64,000 nucleotides of DNA, taken from positions 127,507,030 through 127,571,029 of the forward strand of contig CP136067.1 in assembly GCA_032622095.1 (NCBI GenBank). Direction: 5' to 3'. Each line of letters opens with the position of its first letter. Within the stretch, counting starts at the first letter, position 1. A model generated the notes under the pieces. The model was not told the origin of the DNA, made no database searches, and saw nothing but the letters and a program-made list of their open reading frames with translations. A program made the position numbers and the translations under genes. Of this stretch, positions 10,661-20,710 are shown piece after piece. The stretch comes from Siphonodentalium dalli (Eukaryota; Mollusca; Scaphopoda; Gadilida; Siphonodentaliidae).

Positions 10661-11311
10661 ATCTTTAAATGTATTTGTCGCAGATACATGTATACATACC
10701 GGCATTGCCATACCATATTGTCAAAATAAATTAAGGTGTTTGGTATGATAATGCTTCAAGTTTAATTCATCAACACAATTCAGTTAGATAATTCCTATTT
10801 AAATGTTTATTTTTTTAGTATTTATGGCATATTGACGTTTGGTCTTGGGCTTGTAAATGTTTGTTTCTCGAGGTCGAATAATTGTACAGTATATACAAGT
10901 ACATTGTGAGTGATCTCTACATTTATATGAGAACATGATTTTCTAGGATTTAAGAAATTATTTCTTATATTAAGAAAATATGAGAAAAATAATTAATCCG
11001 TTCTTAGAAACCATTAAGAAAAATGTTCTCATAATCAGAATTTAAATTTCTATAAGAAAATAATTTTCTAAAAACAGTTATAAGAAAATGTGATTTAAGA
11101 ATATGGTCAAGGTATACCCCAAGATAATATTTCTTGTTTTAATTTTTATTCTCAAAATAAGAAAATCCTTTTTGGCAGTGCACTTCCAGCTACCCTGTTA
11201 CATGTACATTTATTTCACATTTTTTATCTTTTGTTATTCTGTTTATCTAGTAGAATCCTATAGGCCTCCGCAAAGTGTCTCCTTGATTTGTTATTATGCT
11301 AAAACATAGGA
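10661..11311. other. AT-rich, many 'aagaaa/tttctta' inverted motifs
   Basis: Between about 10940 and 11110, short 'aagaaaat' and 'atttctta' motifs recur in both orientations, giving a potential cloverleaf-like fold. No coding or RNA gene signature was recognised. Confidence 0.4.
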
Positions 11312-11750
11312 TAAGATTTGAATCACTGGAAAGTCGCAGATACATAGCAGACATGGTGATGTTCCATCGAGTGGTGCATGGCTCCGTTGATATTCCCGCA
11401 GGCAATTACATCACAAAGACAACAGCCAATACGAGAGGACACCAGCAAAATACCATCTAACGTTTGCGTGGGTAGATGTCTACAAATTCTCCTACCTCCC
11501 TCTGGCAAAATAAAGTTTTGGAATGCTGTGGAAGTGGAGCAACGCACCACCAGCGACGAGAAGCTCTCCAAGACCATGCTCTCTTTCTGCTCCACTCCAA
11601 AAATGAAACCTTCGAAGGCATAAAGAGACCAGAACCAACATGTAAATAACTACTACACTGTAAATATGAGCACTTCCGCGCGACTCCGAGCACGGTGCGA
11701 TAATACGCACAATTGCGGTAAATGCACCTTTATAGAAGAAGAAGAAGATT
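11312..11750 (+). pseudogene. LINE 3' end: ORF2 C-terminus plus 3' UTR
   Basis: The plus-strand frame from about 11312 reads 'ESLESRRYIADMVMFHRVVH', 'GSVDIPAGNYI' and 'ANTRGHQQ'. This is the typical C-terminal block of jockey/CR1-like ORF2 proteins (LExRR..., hglVDIP, TRGH). After a frameshift it continues with 'FWNAVEVEQRTTSDEKL', matching the usual FPRT..WN.LP end. A short 3' UTR follows and ends in a (GAA)n run near 11736-11748, a simple-repeat tail common in such LINEs. It is 5'-truncated and frameshifted, and opposite in strand to the 9.1-10.0 kb fragment. Confidence 0.8.
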
Positions 11751-11829
11751 CATTCAGAACTTTCCACCCAGCCTGTTTTTCTCTTCTGATATGCCTGGTT
11801 CTATACGACCCTGGTATACAATGGTACTT

Positions 11830-12180
11830 CGCCCTTGGTCAAACCCAGTGCTGACCCTGATTCACAACGAATTATCAGGTTGGTTGAACTGGTGTGGATC
11901 TGGGTGGAGGTACCAGGATATACCAGGGTGGAAGCACCAGGGTATTATCGGGAGAGGAAAAGCACGTTTATGTGGAACACACACGTGTGGAAACACCAGG
12001 GTAGATATCAAGGGTTATTATGGTAGGAAGACCATGCAGGGTATACTATTATCGCTTATTCGTGTGGGTTTACCAGGATTTAACACAATCATACCATCGT
12101 TTAGCCAGGTATACCAGGGATTTAGACAGGCAGATACTTTAATTCGGTCGCATTTTACTGTAGGTACACCGGGGTCAATA
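11830..12180 (+). repeat. Degenerate 'accagg(g)tat' rich repeats
   Basis: The motif 'taccaggg' or 'accaggat' recurs about ten times in 11900-12170, and the last 125 bp (12054-12178) recur at 12466-12590. A 157-codon open frame here (11722-12195) is repeat-derived in my judgement. Confidence 0.5.
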
Positions 12181-12197
12181 TACAATGACGTTTAATT

Positions 12198-12472
12198 AAT
12201 AAGCGAGATCACTGATTCGCGGCCATATTGGATTCAGCCAGCATCCGTTCCGCGGTTTAAGTGCTACATGTTAAAGTTCTGGAGGTGTATTCCATATATG
12301 GAACATTTGAATATTCATGATTCCATATAGGAGTTCATGAATATTCAAAATCTCCATAATATGGAATCATAAATATTCAAAACCTGCAACACTTAAACCG
12401 CGAAACTGGGTGGGGGGGGGGGGGGGGGCTAGATGAATCCAATATGGCCGTGACTCACTTATCTCGCTTATT
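12198..12472. mobile_element. MITE with about 40-bp TIRs
   Basis: The left end AATAAGCGAGAT and right end ATCTCGCTTATT are inverted. The inversion continues through 'ggccatattggattca' and, further in, 'cgcggtttaagtg'. The interior is nested palindromes around 'gaatattcatg' and 'tccatatatgga', plus a 17-base G run (12412-12428). It lies between two 125-bp direct repeats of flanking sequence. Superfamily not assigned because no clear target duplication could be separated from those repeats. Confidence 0.75.
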
Positions 12473-12595
12473 CATGTGGGTTTACCAGGATTTAACACAG
12501 GCATACCATCGTTTAGCCAGGTATACCAGGGATTTAGCCAGGTAGATACTTTAATGTGGTCCCATTTTAATATAGGGTAGATTTACCTAGGTGTA
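12473..12595 (+). repeat. Direct repeat flanking the MITE (right copy)
   Basis: About 125 bp beginning 'tgtgggtttaccaggattta', with roughly 85-90 percent identity by eye to 12061-12180. Confidence 0.75.
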
Positions 12596-13520
12596 CGCTA
12601 ATCGTGTCTCAACTCGATCATCTATTAGCCGTTCATGAGTTTATCTGCGACTAACTCAACTCTTTATATACATATATCTGTATAACCCGACATGCTTCTT
12701 TAAGAACACGAGCGTTGTGTTACACAAAGGCCAGCGGAATAACAATCCACTTATATCTTCAAAATAACTACACCGATCTGATATATGTGACATGTATACT
12801 TTCCGTCATCTCGTCTGTGCGACAGTAGCTGCAAGTGAAATCCTACATCACTTGGGTGTGTGCAAAAGTGCAAGAATATTTAATTATAACTTTAATTTTA
12901 CTACAATTTGTGTGCCTCAAGTCTGTATGTTTGTCTGTCTGACCACCCTGTTATATTTATTTCTCCAATAAAAAATAAAAAAAAAGAAGAAGAAGAAGAT
13001 TGACCTATGGGTGGATTTTTATATGGGCTAGGACCGAAGCGTATAGGGTCTGTCTCCCCAATAAAGATGGTAAAATATTATCACGCAACAAAATAAGGGA
13101 ACTGGTTATATGGTCTTTGTTCGGGAAAATGTGCAACTTCAAATTACATTTACAACTACACTTCCCCGGAGATCAAAATAACCAAGCACTGGGAAACCTC
13201 ACTTATATCACGCCCTTGTGTCATGAGTTGAAGTTTTAGAAATGATACCTCCAACATTATAAAGAAACAACATTCCAGTACTGAAAAATTTGCAACCGAT
13301 GGAAATTTCAACCAGCCAAAAATATTTAACTGAACGTGCGAACATATTTGGTCCTTGTTTCATAGCTTAGTATAGATTATGTTCGACTCACAAATCTTAT
13401 GTGACAACACAGAGTATTAATATCTTGGGTTTGTTTTATTTTACACATGATATAGTACATTAGCATAATGTGTATATTATAACGAGTACGATTTGTGTGC
13501 TCGGTGAGAGAGACATAGAT
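12596..13520. other. No recognisable gene
   Basis: Contains an 'aataaaaaataaaaaaaaag' plus (GAA)n tail near 12966-12999 that could be a LINE 3' tail, and an unremarkable open frame (13000-13239). Nothing else recognised. Confidence 0.4.
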
Positions 13521-13670
<150 letters not shown>

Positions 13671-13689
13671 AGGACGAGATAGATAGATA

Positions 13690-14310
13690 GAGAGTATAGC
13701 CAGACAGAGGGAGATAGACGAGTATTGTTATGAGTGAGCGTGTGCGTACAATGGTATGGCTAGGACTGAGTATCAGTTTGCTTATTACATGTTTGTGATG
13801 TAATTTGTTCTTGTAATGTATACCATCTTGTAAATATGTTGATCTTCCTGTGTCTATGTTTCCTTTGTGTATTTGTTTGTGTTAAACAACTCTTCATTTA
13901 TGGAGGACAATTAAAGATATATATATATATATAAATGGAATGGTGTATAATTAAGCTATCAGGATGTCGATATTGAGAATGTATTATGTACATATTTTTT
14001 GCACTAAACACGACTCGCATTGTCGGCAGAGGAATGGTGACATTACAATCAAAGTGATGATTAGAACACTTATAAAGTTATTCCCAAGATGATTTGTTCT
14101 GCAAAAAGTATGGTCTTAGTGATGTTTATATTTCTTGAACAAGTTGTGTTATACATGTATTTGTATCGTACATGTTAATAAATCAGCATGCATTTTTGAT
14201 CCAATTATTGGGGCTCCGACCGTTATGAATGAACTGGTGAGGAGATGAGGGGCGATGCTTGCTACCCCAAGAATTAGAGCTCAAATCTTGGGACCGACGG
14301 GCCGTCGACA
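13690..14310. other. No recognisable gene
   Basis: Ends a (GATA)-rich stretch near 13680, with an 'attaaagatatatatatat' tract at 13910-13935 that resembles a retroelement tail. No coding signal. Confidence 0.4.
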
Positions 14311-14316
14311 CTCACT

Positions 14317-14444
14317 GTGAATCCACAGGACCTCTGGTGCGACAACCCCACCACGAGTATCCACCTTAATAAGGTATTAAGGTGGATACTCGTGGTGGGG
14401 GGGGGGGGGGGGGTTGTCGCACCAGGGGACCTGTGTGTGAATCG
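14317..14444. repeat. Long hairpin with G17 run in one arm
   Basis: Arms of about 55 bp meet at 'taataaggtatta'. The arms match through 'ggtggatactcgtggtgggg' and on through 'ttgtcgcaccag'. The right arm carries 17 consecutive G (14397-14413) where the left arm has only four C, so the G run expanded after the palindrome formed. Confidence 0.85.
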
Positions 14445-14828
14445 GGAGACAACAAATCAATTTCCGTGATGAGATAATGGAGCTGCAACCAGCGTCCGGT
14501 GATGTTGCCCAATGTAGGAAGGACAACTCTATATGGCCATGTATGCAGGTTGGTCTCCATTATGAACTCCTCGACATATGACCTCTTTGGCCTGCCACTC
14601 AATTGCGCTGCAGTGAAGCCAGCATAAATACATTTAAAGAGACAAAGCATACTCTTCAATTATCAAATTAAGCATATATAATAGTATGTGATATAAATAC
14701 ACGTATGGCTCGATAGGTATATTATTCTCAGATTCGGATTTTATAATGCCGCGAAATTGCAAACTTTCTAACTCTCGGAAAAATCAAACAAACACCCCTT
14801 TGGTTGTATAGTCCCGAATGATGACAAT
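14445..14828. other. No confident gene; open frame on minus strand
   Basis: A minus-strand open frame (14366-14659) includes GRPKRSYVEEFIMETNL but matches no family I can name, and it starts inside the hairpin. Left unassigned. Confidence 0.3.
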
Positions 14829-15355
14829 TTTAAAGATGGAATATCTCTTTATATAACAAATTTTAGATAGTTTCCTATGTATGAAATAATACGTATGGGT
14901 TGAGAAACAATTACACCAATTAATATTCATTTTATTTCTATATTATTTATTATAATATGAAAAATATAGAATTAATTGATGGGCCATATATTTGTTACTA
15001 TATTTAGAACTTTTAGATAGAGGCGTGGTGCTACAAATGACTGCGAGTCGCAAAAATATCTCCAATTGATTCAACTTGTTGTAATATGAAGTGCGAATCA
15101 AGTAGATAAGACCCAGAGTGTAGCAAATGCTTATTTTCAAATATTAAAATAAATTAAAAAAGCAAAACTAAAAGGCGGTCGTGAATATCAGGGACCATTA
15201 TTGAACGGAACAAAATTATTTTATAGGACCAAATCCAAATAAAATCAATATTAATTGATAAACGCGTTTCCGGACAGGGGTCTTCGATTCACATTTATTA
15301 TTTCATACCCGGAAACGTTATAAATCATGCAACGTAAGAGATAATACATCTTTAA
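14829..15355. mobile_element. Foldback element family F1, copy 1 (527 bp)
   Basis: The ends 'ttaaagatgg' and its complement 'catctttaa' mark inverted arms of about 120 bp. The arms run through 'attaatattcattttattt' (left) and 'aaataaaatcaatattaat' (right). The same architecture and size recur at 29980-30509. No ORF; non-autonomous. Confidence 0.65.
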
Positions 15356-16413
15356 TATTTCGAGTGAAATTAGAATCATTTCCGAGTTTTGGTCTAACAA
15401 TAAAATATATTTACAGTTAATATTGATCGCGATATTAAACTATCAGAACAATTTCAACATACATGTACGTTTTGTCTGAAAATGCCAACTGATTCAGGTA
15501 TGAGATGTCCAACTGATGAAAGACTTTAGACCAAAGATGGGAGAATTAGACAGCCCAACCCACCCCTATCGCAACATGTCTGGTTACTCATGAATCAAGT
15601 TGGCTTAAAATCACGAATTTCCAAATATAATTTGTTTACACCGATCGGACCCAGCGCGCTTTAAATGTTCTGTAAAATAAATCTACTCTAAATTGCTCAA
15701 AGTATTGTGCCAAGATGGAGGGCAACACAAACGCAAAGGCTGTTTCTGTAATTCACTATTTAATAGAATATGCATAAACCATCTCCGTGTCCAACCTTGG
15801 TTCCCCCATGCAACCCCGTTCGTCCTGGTTATAACTACCTGGTAACGCTGTCCATGTTGACTTCTTGTGCTGAGCTGGATACTGCCAGAGAAACTGATTC
15901 TAGCATCGACGTATTAAATATAGATCGATGCTTCTAGGTAATCTTGGCGGAACATTTATGAAAAGTACTATTAAAAACTAATGTTTTCTGTTGTTTTTTT
16001 ATATCAAGAAAATAATATAATGCGACATGAGTGCTGCCATTGTTGTTGCAAATAAGTAAACGAGGAATACGCAGCGGCTCGCAACTGATCACAATCAGCG
16101 TTACATGTATATCCATGTATTTTGGAATTAATATTGTTAGTCGATGAAAAAGTGTACATGCCTCACTTTTGCAGTTCGTATTTATCAACAATGCTTTCAA
16201 CAGGCGGAATCTTGTCACGGGTGGATTATTGATAATGAAAATAAGAATAAATTGCTTCTAGTTTTCAATGTTCATCTTCGTAATAATGGTTTAAAAAACT
16301 TAAAAAAATCAAACAACAGCAACAACACTTTATTACTGGAGAAAACACACCATCGATTCTAATGGTCGAATACGAATGCAAAGTGATTTTAGTCGCAAAG
16401 CCTTAATTATTAC
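15356..16413. other. No recognisable gene
   Basis: Overlapping short open frames at 15934-16218 (-) and 16144-16362 (+) have no recognised motif or splice support. Confidence 0.5.
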
Positions 16414-16562
16414 ATAAGGATTAACTGTCATGTGGACTGTTTTTATGGAGATGTAACCGTGAGGTAAGTGGTCATAAACGAAGGGTTTTACATACAAGTT
16501 ATGACCACTTACCTCACGGTTACATCTCCATAAAAACAGTCCACATGACAGTTAATCCTTAT
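16414..16562. repeat. Perfect 62-bp inverted repeat with 25-base loop
   Basis: Bases 16414-16475 are exactly complementary to 16501-16562 over all 62 positions. Absence of any mismatch implies recent formation or gene conversion. No target duplication is obvious. Confidence 0.95.
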
Positions 16563-16765
16563 ATTTATATACATTTAGCGAAAAAGCCACTTTTGTAAAT
16601 GTATTTAAATCGAAAAGTGTATCGTGACAAAACCAGCCCAAAATATCCCACAGCACCCTTGATAAAAGTTAACAGGAACAATTGAAACCCGACGATTTAT
16701 TAAGTCAATCCTGCGCGAATCCAAATTCGCCCAAAACATTACGCGTTCGTCTTTCCAAACCCAAA

Positions 16766-16813
16766 TGACGTATCGATGTTGTTATGAGCTGACGTATCGA
16801 TGTTGTTATGAGC
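16766..16813 (+). repeat. 24-bp perfect tandem duplication
   Basis: The unit 'tgacgtatcgatgttgttat' plus 'gagc' occurs twice without change (16766-16789, 16790-16813). Confidence 0.95.
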
Positions 16814-17408
16814 TGTTGCGCATTCACCGATAAATAATTGCAACTAGCCACGTGGGTGCCGACCAATCAGAATGCTGGATTTAGTGATGACAACACTTAG
16901 TATGTAAATATAATGTCATAAAAGGCGCGTTTGTTGCATTAAATAAGTGTTGTTCCAATTTCCTTTTTCTGTTTGCATTCAGTCAATGAACACATGTTCG
17001 AAATTTGCATTTCTGTTGATACAAATAAAATACATCTCTATAAATCGAGGCCAAAAGCCGCCCCAAATATCAACTAATAAGGCTGCATCTAATTTCAAAT
17101 TTGTCACCAAAAAACGCGCATTATTATTGGCCAAGAACGGCTAACTTCGGGTTTCATTCCACCAGCATAGCCCGCTGATGCCAATCACCACCCTCGTCGA
17201 ATCGGATTCAGACTCGCCAATATCATATTTTTGCAGACGAAATATACTTTTCATTTGAATATCCTGACTGTTGCCGGAGTAGAATGAAGTATTTTTAGTC
17301 CCGAATACTGGGAATTCCCAATCTATTTCTGTTTTCATGCAGACTACATATTTAATGTATATGTCAGCGAGCTGTTTGTATTTCCCGATTCCTGTCGAGC
17401 TCTCAGAA
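16814..17408. other. No recognisable gene
   Basis: Small open frames only (16947-17144 +; 17141-17521 -, 126 codons). The latter runs into the adjacent MITE and has no recognised motif. Confidence 0.4.
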
Positions 17409-17669
17409 TATAGGTTACACTGGTGTAAATATGGTTCGGAGTGACATCTAGCGGATATATAGGAGAGAACAAAATAGACATTGAGCCCTGATTGGTCAAT
17501 AGCCTTGTGTTTGTTTTGCATAACAAATACATCACACCTCTTCCCTATGATTTCCCATAGGTAAAATAGCCATTGGCACAGGACTTAACGCTTTGAAGTG
17601 AAGTTTTGTATTTTGTTGTCTTGCCTACAGTTGCCTGTGTAAAAAAAAAATACACCAGTGTAACCTATA
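17409..17669. mobile_element. MITE with 19-bp perfect TIRs
   Basis: The terminal TATAGGTTACACTGGTGTA at 17409-17427 is exactly complementary to 17651-17669. The 261-bp element has no ORF of its own. The flanking target duplication is ambiguous because the TIR itself starts with TATA. Confidence 0.75.
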
Positions 17670-17728
17670 GCTTCGCTAACCTCTCTCGGTGTTGTCTCTA
17701 TGAGAAACCACTGGCAGAGATTGCATTC

Positions 17729-18604
17729 GTAATCTGAATCGTACATGACCCGTAGTGAAGCAACCACACATGATGTTACCCAAATTAGCATTTTTTCGGC
17801 GACATAACGCTAAGAATAATTTATGTAACACCATGCAGTGGTCACGACGGAGACGACATGCCAAATTTCCAAGACGTGTCGTGGATTGTAAAATCTTGTC
17901 TGGATTATCGTCGTGACTTCTTCATTTTTAGTTTTCATTAAGCTGACAAACAAAATTGGTCTAGTTACTTTCATTTTTATCGCGATGCTTCATTTCCAAT
18001 TCCGCATTTTTTGCAATCTCCACACGGTTGCTAACCGGAAGTCACGTGGTAATTTCTCCAAAAATCTATACACGCGATCTTGAAAAATCACTGATGGATA
18101 TAGAACAAATTATATGACGTCATTCACCTGCCTTATGTAATATGAATCGTACGTGGCACGTAGTGGAGCAACCACACATGATGTGTCTCAAATGTGTCTT
18201 TTTTCAGCGACATAACGCTAGGAATAATTTATGTAACATCATGCAGTGGTCACGACGGAGACGACATGCCAACTTGACAAGACGTGTCCTGGATTGTATA
18301 ATCTTGTCTGGATTATCGTCATGACTTCTTCATTTTTGATTTGCATTAAGCTGACCATCGAAATTGGTCTAAATGAAATTAATAGACGTAAATCACATGT
18401 GAATTCTCCGTAAGTTGTGAAGTAGTTACTTTCATTTTAATCGCGATGCATCATTTCCAATTCCGCGTTTTTTGCAATCTCCACACGGTTGCTAACCGGA
18501 AGTCACGTGACATTTTCTCCAAAATCTGTACCCGCGATCTTGAAAAATCACTGATGGATATATAAAAAAAATTATATGACGTCATTCACTTGCCTTAGGT
18601 TGGT
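17729..18604 (+). repeat. Tandem duplication, units of about 408 and 468 bp
   Basis: The unit beginning 'aat(c/a)tgaatcgtac' at about 17731 recurs at about 18139. Both copies share 'gcgacataacgct', 'gtggtcacgacggagacgac', 'ttgctaaccggaagtcacgt' and end with 'tatatgacgtcattcac'. Copy 2 has an extra segment of about 60 bp near 18370-18425. Small open frames in both copies are not conserved as protein, so it is probably non-coding. Confidence 0.85.
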
Positions 18605-20258
18605 TGCTATAATAAGTTTTAAATAGCAAAGATAACGGATAATGATCTATGCTATCTGTCGTGTTTCATTTACGAAAATGTTACCCCACTATATAATGCC
18701 AAACCTGTAAATGCCAGATAGAGATACTCCACCTATTCCAGACCCGATTGGAATATGTATGCCAATTAAAGTTAACATGACAAAATATAAGAAAATATTA
18801 AGAATAAGAGGAAATATAGGCGAACAAACTTATATTTATACAGCCACCACACAATCAAAGATCAGTGCTCGGTAATATATGAATATTCAAAAGGGCAAGG
18901 TCATTTACCAATATCATATACACTGTGTGTTTCCGAGCGTACACTCGGCGGAATCCCTGTCCCCTGTGACAACATGCGCTTCAATAACGTTGTCGTGTAA
19001 TCGATTGCAGCCGCAATTGCAGACATGGAGACATGGGCGTGGCTCGAGGTTACCAGTTGGGACGTGGTGTGTCTATCTTGGAATTTCCAACTGGATGCAC
19101 CCCATTTTAACCAAATCAAACTCAATTGCACACCGCCCCCTTGCGCTCTTATTTTCCCCAATTGGTACTGCACAGGCCTTAATAGTCGATCAGCAGTTTT
19201 TGACTGGCCTTCGGCCCAGAGTTGTAATTTCGCTAAAATCCGGATTGAGAATCCGAAGCCGATTACGGGGGCGGGGCTAATTCCCGATTCTAGGTCAGAT
19301 TTTGAAATCCACGTGGTCTCCGAAACTCTCTCCCAGCGTCAAACATGGCTCATGTATTTGACACAAGTATCATTTGTATCTTATATTTATAAAGTGCATG
19401 TTTGTTGTGAAAGTCATGCTTTTCTTCTATGTGTGTATACACGGCACATAATTTGCTGCCAATCCGACTTAATCGCATCTTTTTTTTCAAGTTAAAGTGT
19501 GTTTATTGATGATGGCAAGCATATCTAAACATGACAGCTCTAGGCCTCCTGAATCAAATTCCGAAGATGTTGTGAAGAACACACGAAACTTGTCAGTTGA
19601 ACAGGGACGTGACGACAGGGGTTGATTGGGTGTCTCGACCCCCACCCCGAACTTTGGTACAATTTGCTAAGCTGTGCAGTCATTCATACGTGAGGAAAAT
19701 CAGGATTATTTTGACTAACTGTTTCAAATAATGATACGTACAAGCCAACAAACGCAACAAACAAACCCGATTTTAAATAAATACATATACAAACTTATGA
19801 CTAACTCGGGACATATTGTCCAGTGATCTGTAGATATGTTCAACTTGTTTTGGTAGCCATGTTGCTTTGCCATTACCAATTATTTATTTTTTCAGTGTAA
19901 TAACATATGGGAGAGGGGGTACCCTTAAGTGAGTCAGTACTTGTCCCCCAATTCCTTTGTATGTATAAACAAATGTATGTGTTATATATCATGTGTTATC
20001 TAAATTTGACATATATTTGAAATAAATATATCTAAACTAAACTTTGGTACATTCCAGCAGTCGGAAATTTCATGCATGCCACAACATTAGTTGGACATTA
20101 ATTTGACACCATATATAGGTTGGCATTGTTCTCATTGTTTGATTTTTTTCAACCAGTAAAAGTTGGTAATTTTCCAATCTTAGTGTTTGTCAGATTGGAT
20201 ATTTCCAAGGGGAGCAAATTGAATTCTGCGAACCTGTGAGATTGATGTTTGGTTCAAT
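18605..20258. other. No confident gene
   Basis: Open frames near 18879-19495 overlap on both strands. A block around 19190-19270 ('cagtttttga(c/t)tggcc', 'ttcgctaaaatccg') has relatives near 21780-21985 in mixed orientation, indicating an old dispersed repeat. A 'gaaataaatatatc' tail near 20016 may end a retroelement relic. Confidence 0.4.
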
Positions 20259-20275
20259 GGGGGGGGGGGGGGGGG
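20259..20275 (+). repeat. G17 homopolymer
   Basis: Seventeen consecutive G, the same length as two other runs in the window. Confidence 0.95.
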
Positions 20276-20579
20276 TGCAGTTGGTGCAGTGTCTGTTGTC
20301 TATAAAGATACTATTGTGCAAAACGACTGCATTTAACGAAACAAAACACGTTAAGCATGAAATTGCTATAAATTTAAGACTAGATGATAGTACATACGTG
20401 TATCTGATAATCCATCGATACCATATAATCCTACTATTTCGTGAATAAGCAGAAGACATATCCATGCAGGTTCATATGAATTCGGTCAATGGTGACGTAT
20501 CCGCCGAATTCGAAATCGACATGCGTTCGGGCGGTATTTTAAGGATGGAATTATGAAATGGACATATAAGAAATGAACG

Positions 20580-20710
20580 GCGGTTTCAATGTGGTCATGG
20601 GGTTTTGACCGCGAGAAAAAATCAGCAAACTGCATGAACCCCGAAGGGGTTCATGCGGAGTTTGCTGATTTTTTTAACGCTGTCAAAACCCATGACCACG
20701 TTGAATCCGC
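20580..20710. repeat. Long hairpin, about 64-bp arms, 3-base loop
   Basis: The arms match from 'gcggtttcaa' / 'ttgaatccgc' inward through 'gtggtcatgg', 'aaatcagcaaact' and 'catgaacccc'. They meet at 'gaa' (20643-20645), with a handful of mismatches and a 2-base indel. The tight loop means a transcript across it would be almost wholly double stranded. Confidence 0.9.

Noticed and set aside
11722-12195. 157-codon frame as a gene
   Set aside because: Runs through a LINE tail and degenerate 'accagg' repeats; no motif.
14366-14659. 97-codon minus-strand frame with GRPKRSYVEEF
   Set aside because: Vaguely like some retroelement tails, but the rest does not fit and it starts within a hairpin and G run.
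17141-17521. 126-codon minus-strand frame
   Set aside because: Half of it lies in a MITE; the rest has no recognised feature.
18879-19495. Overlapping 133- and 156-codon frames
   Set aside because: Overlap each other and a minus-strand frame, and include a dispersed-repeat block; no recognised domain.
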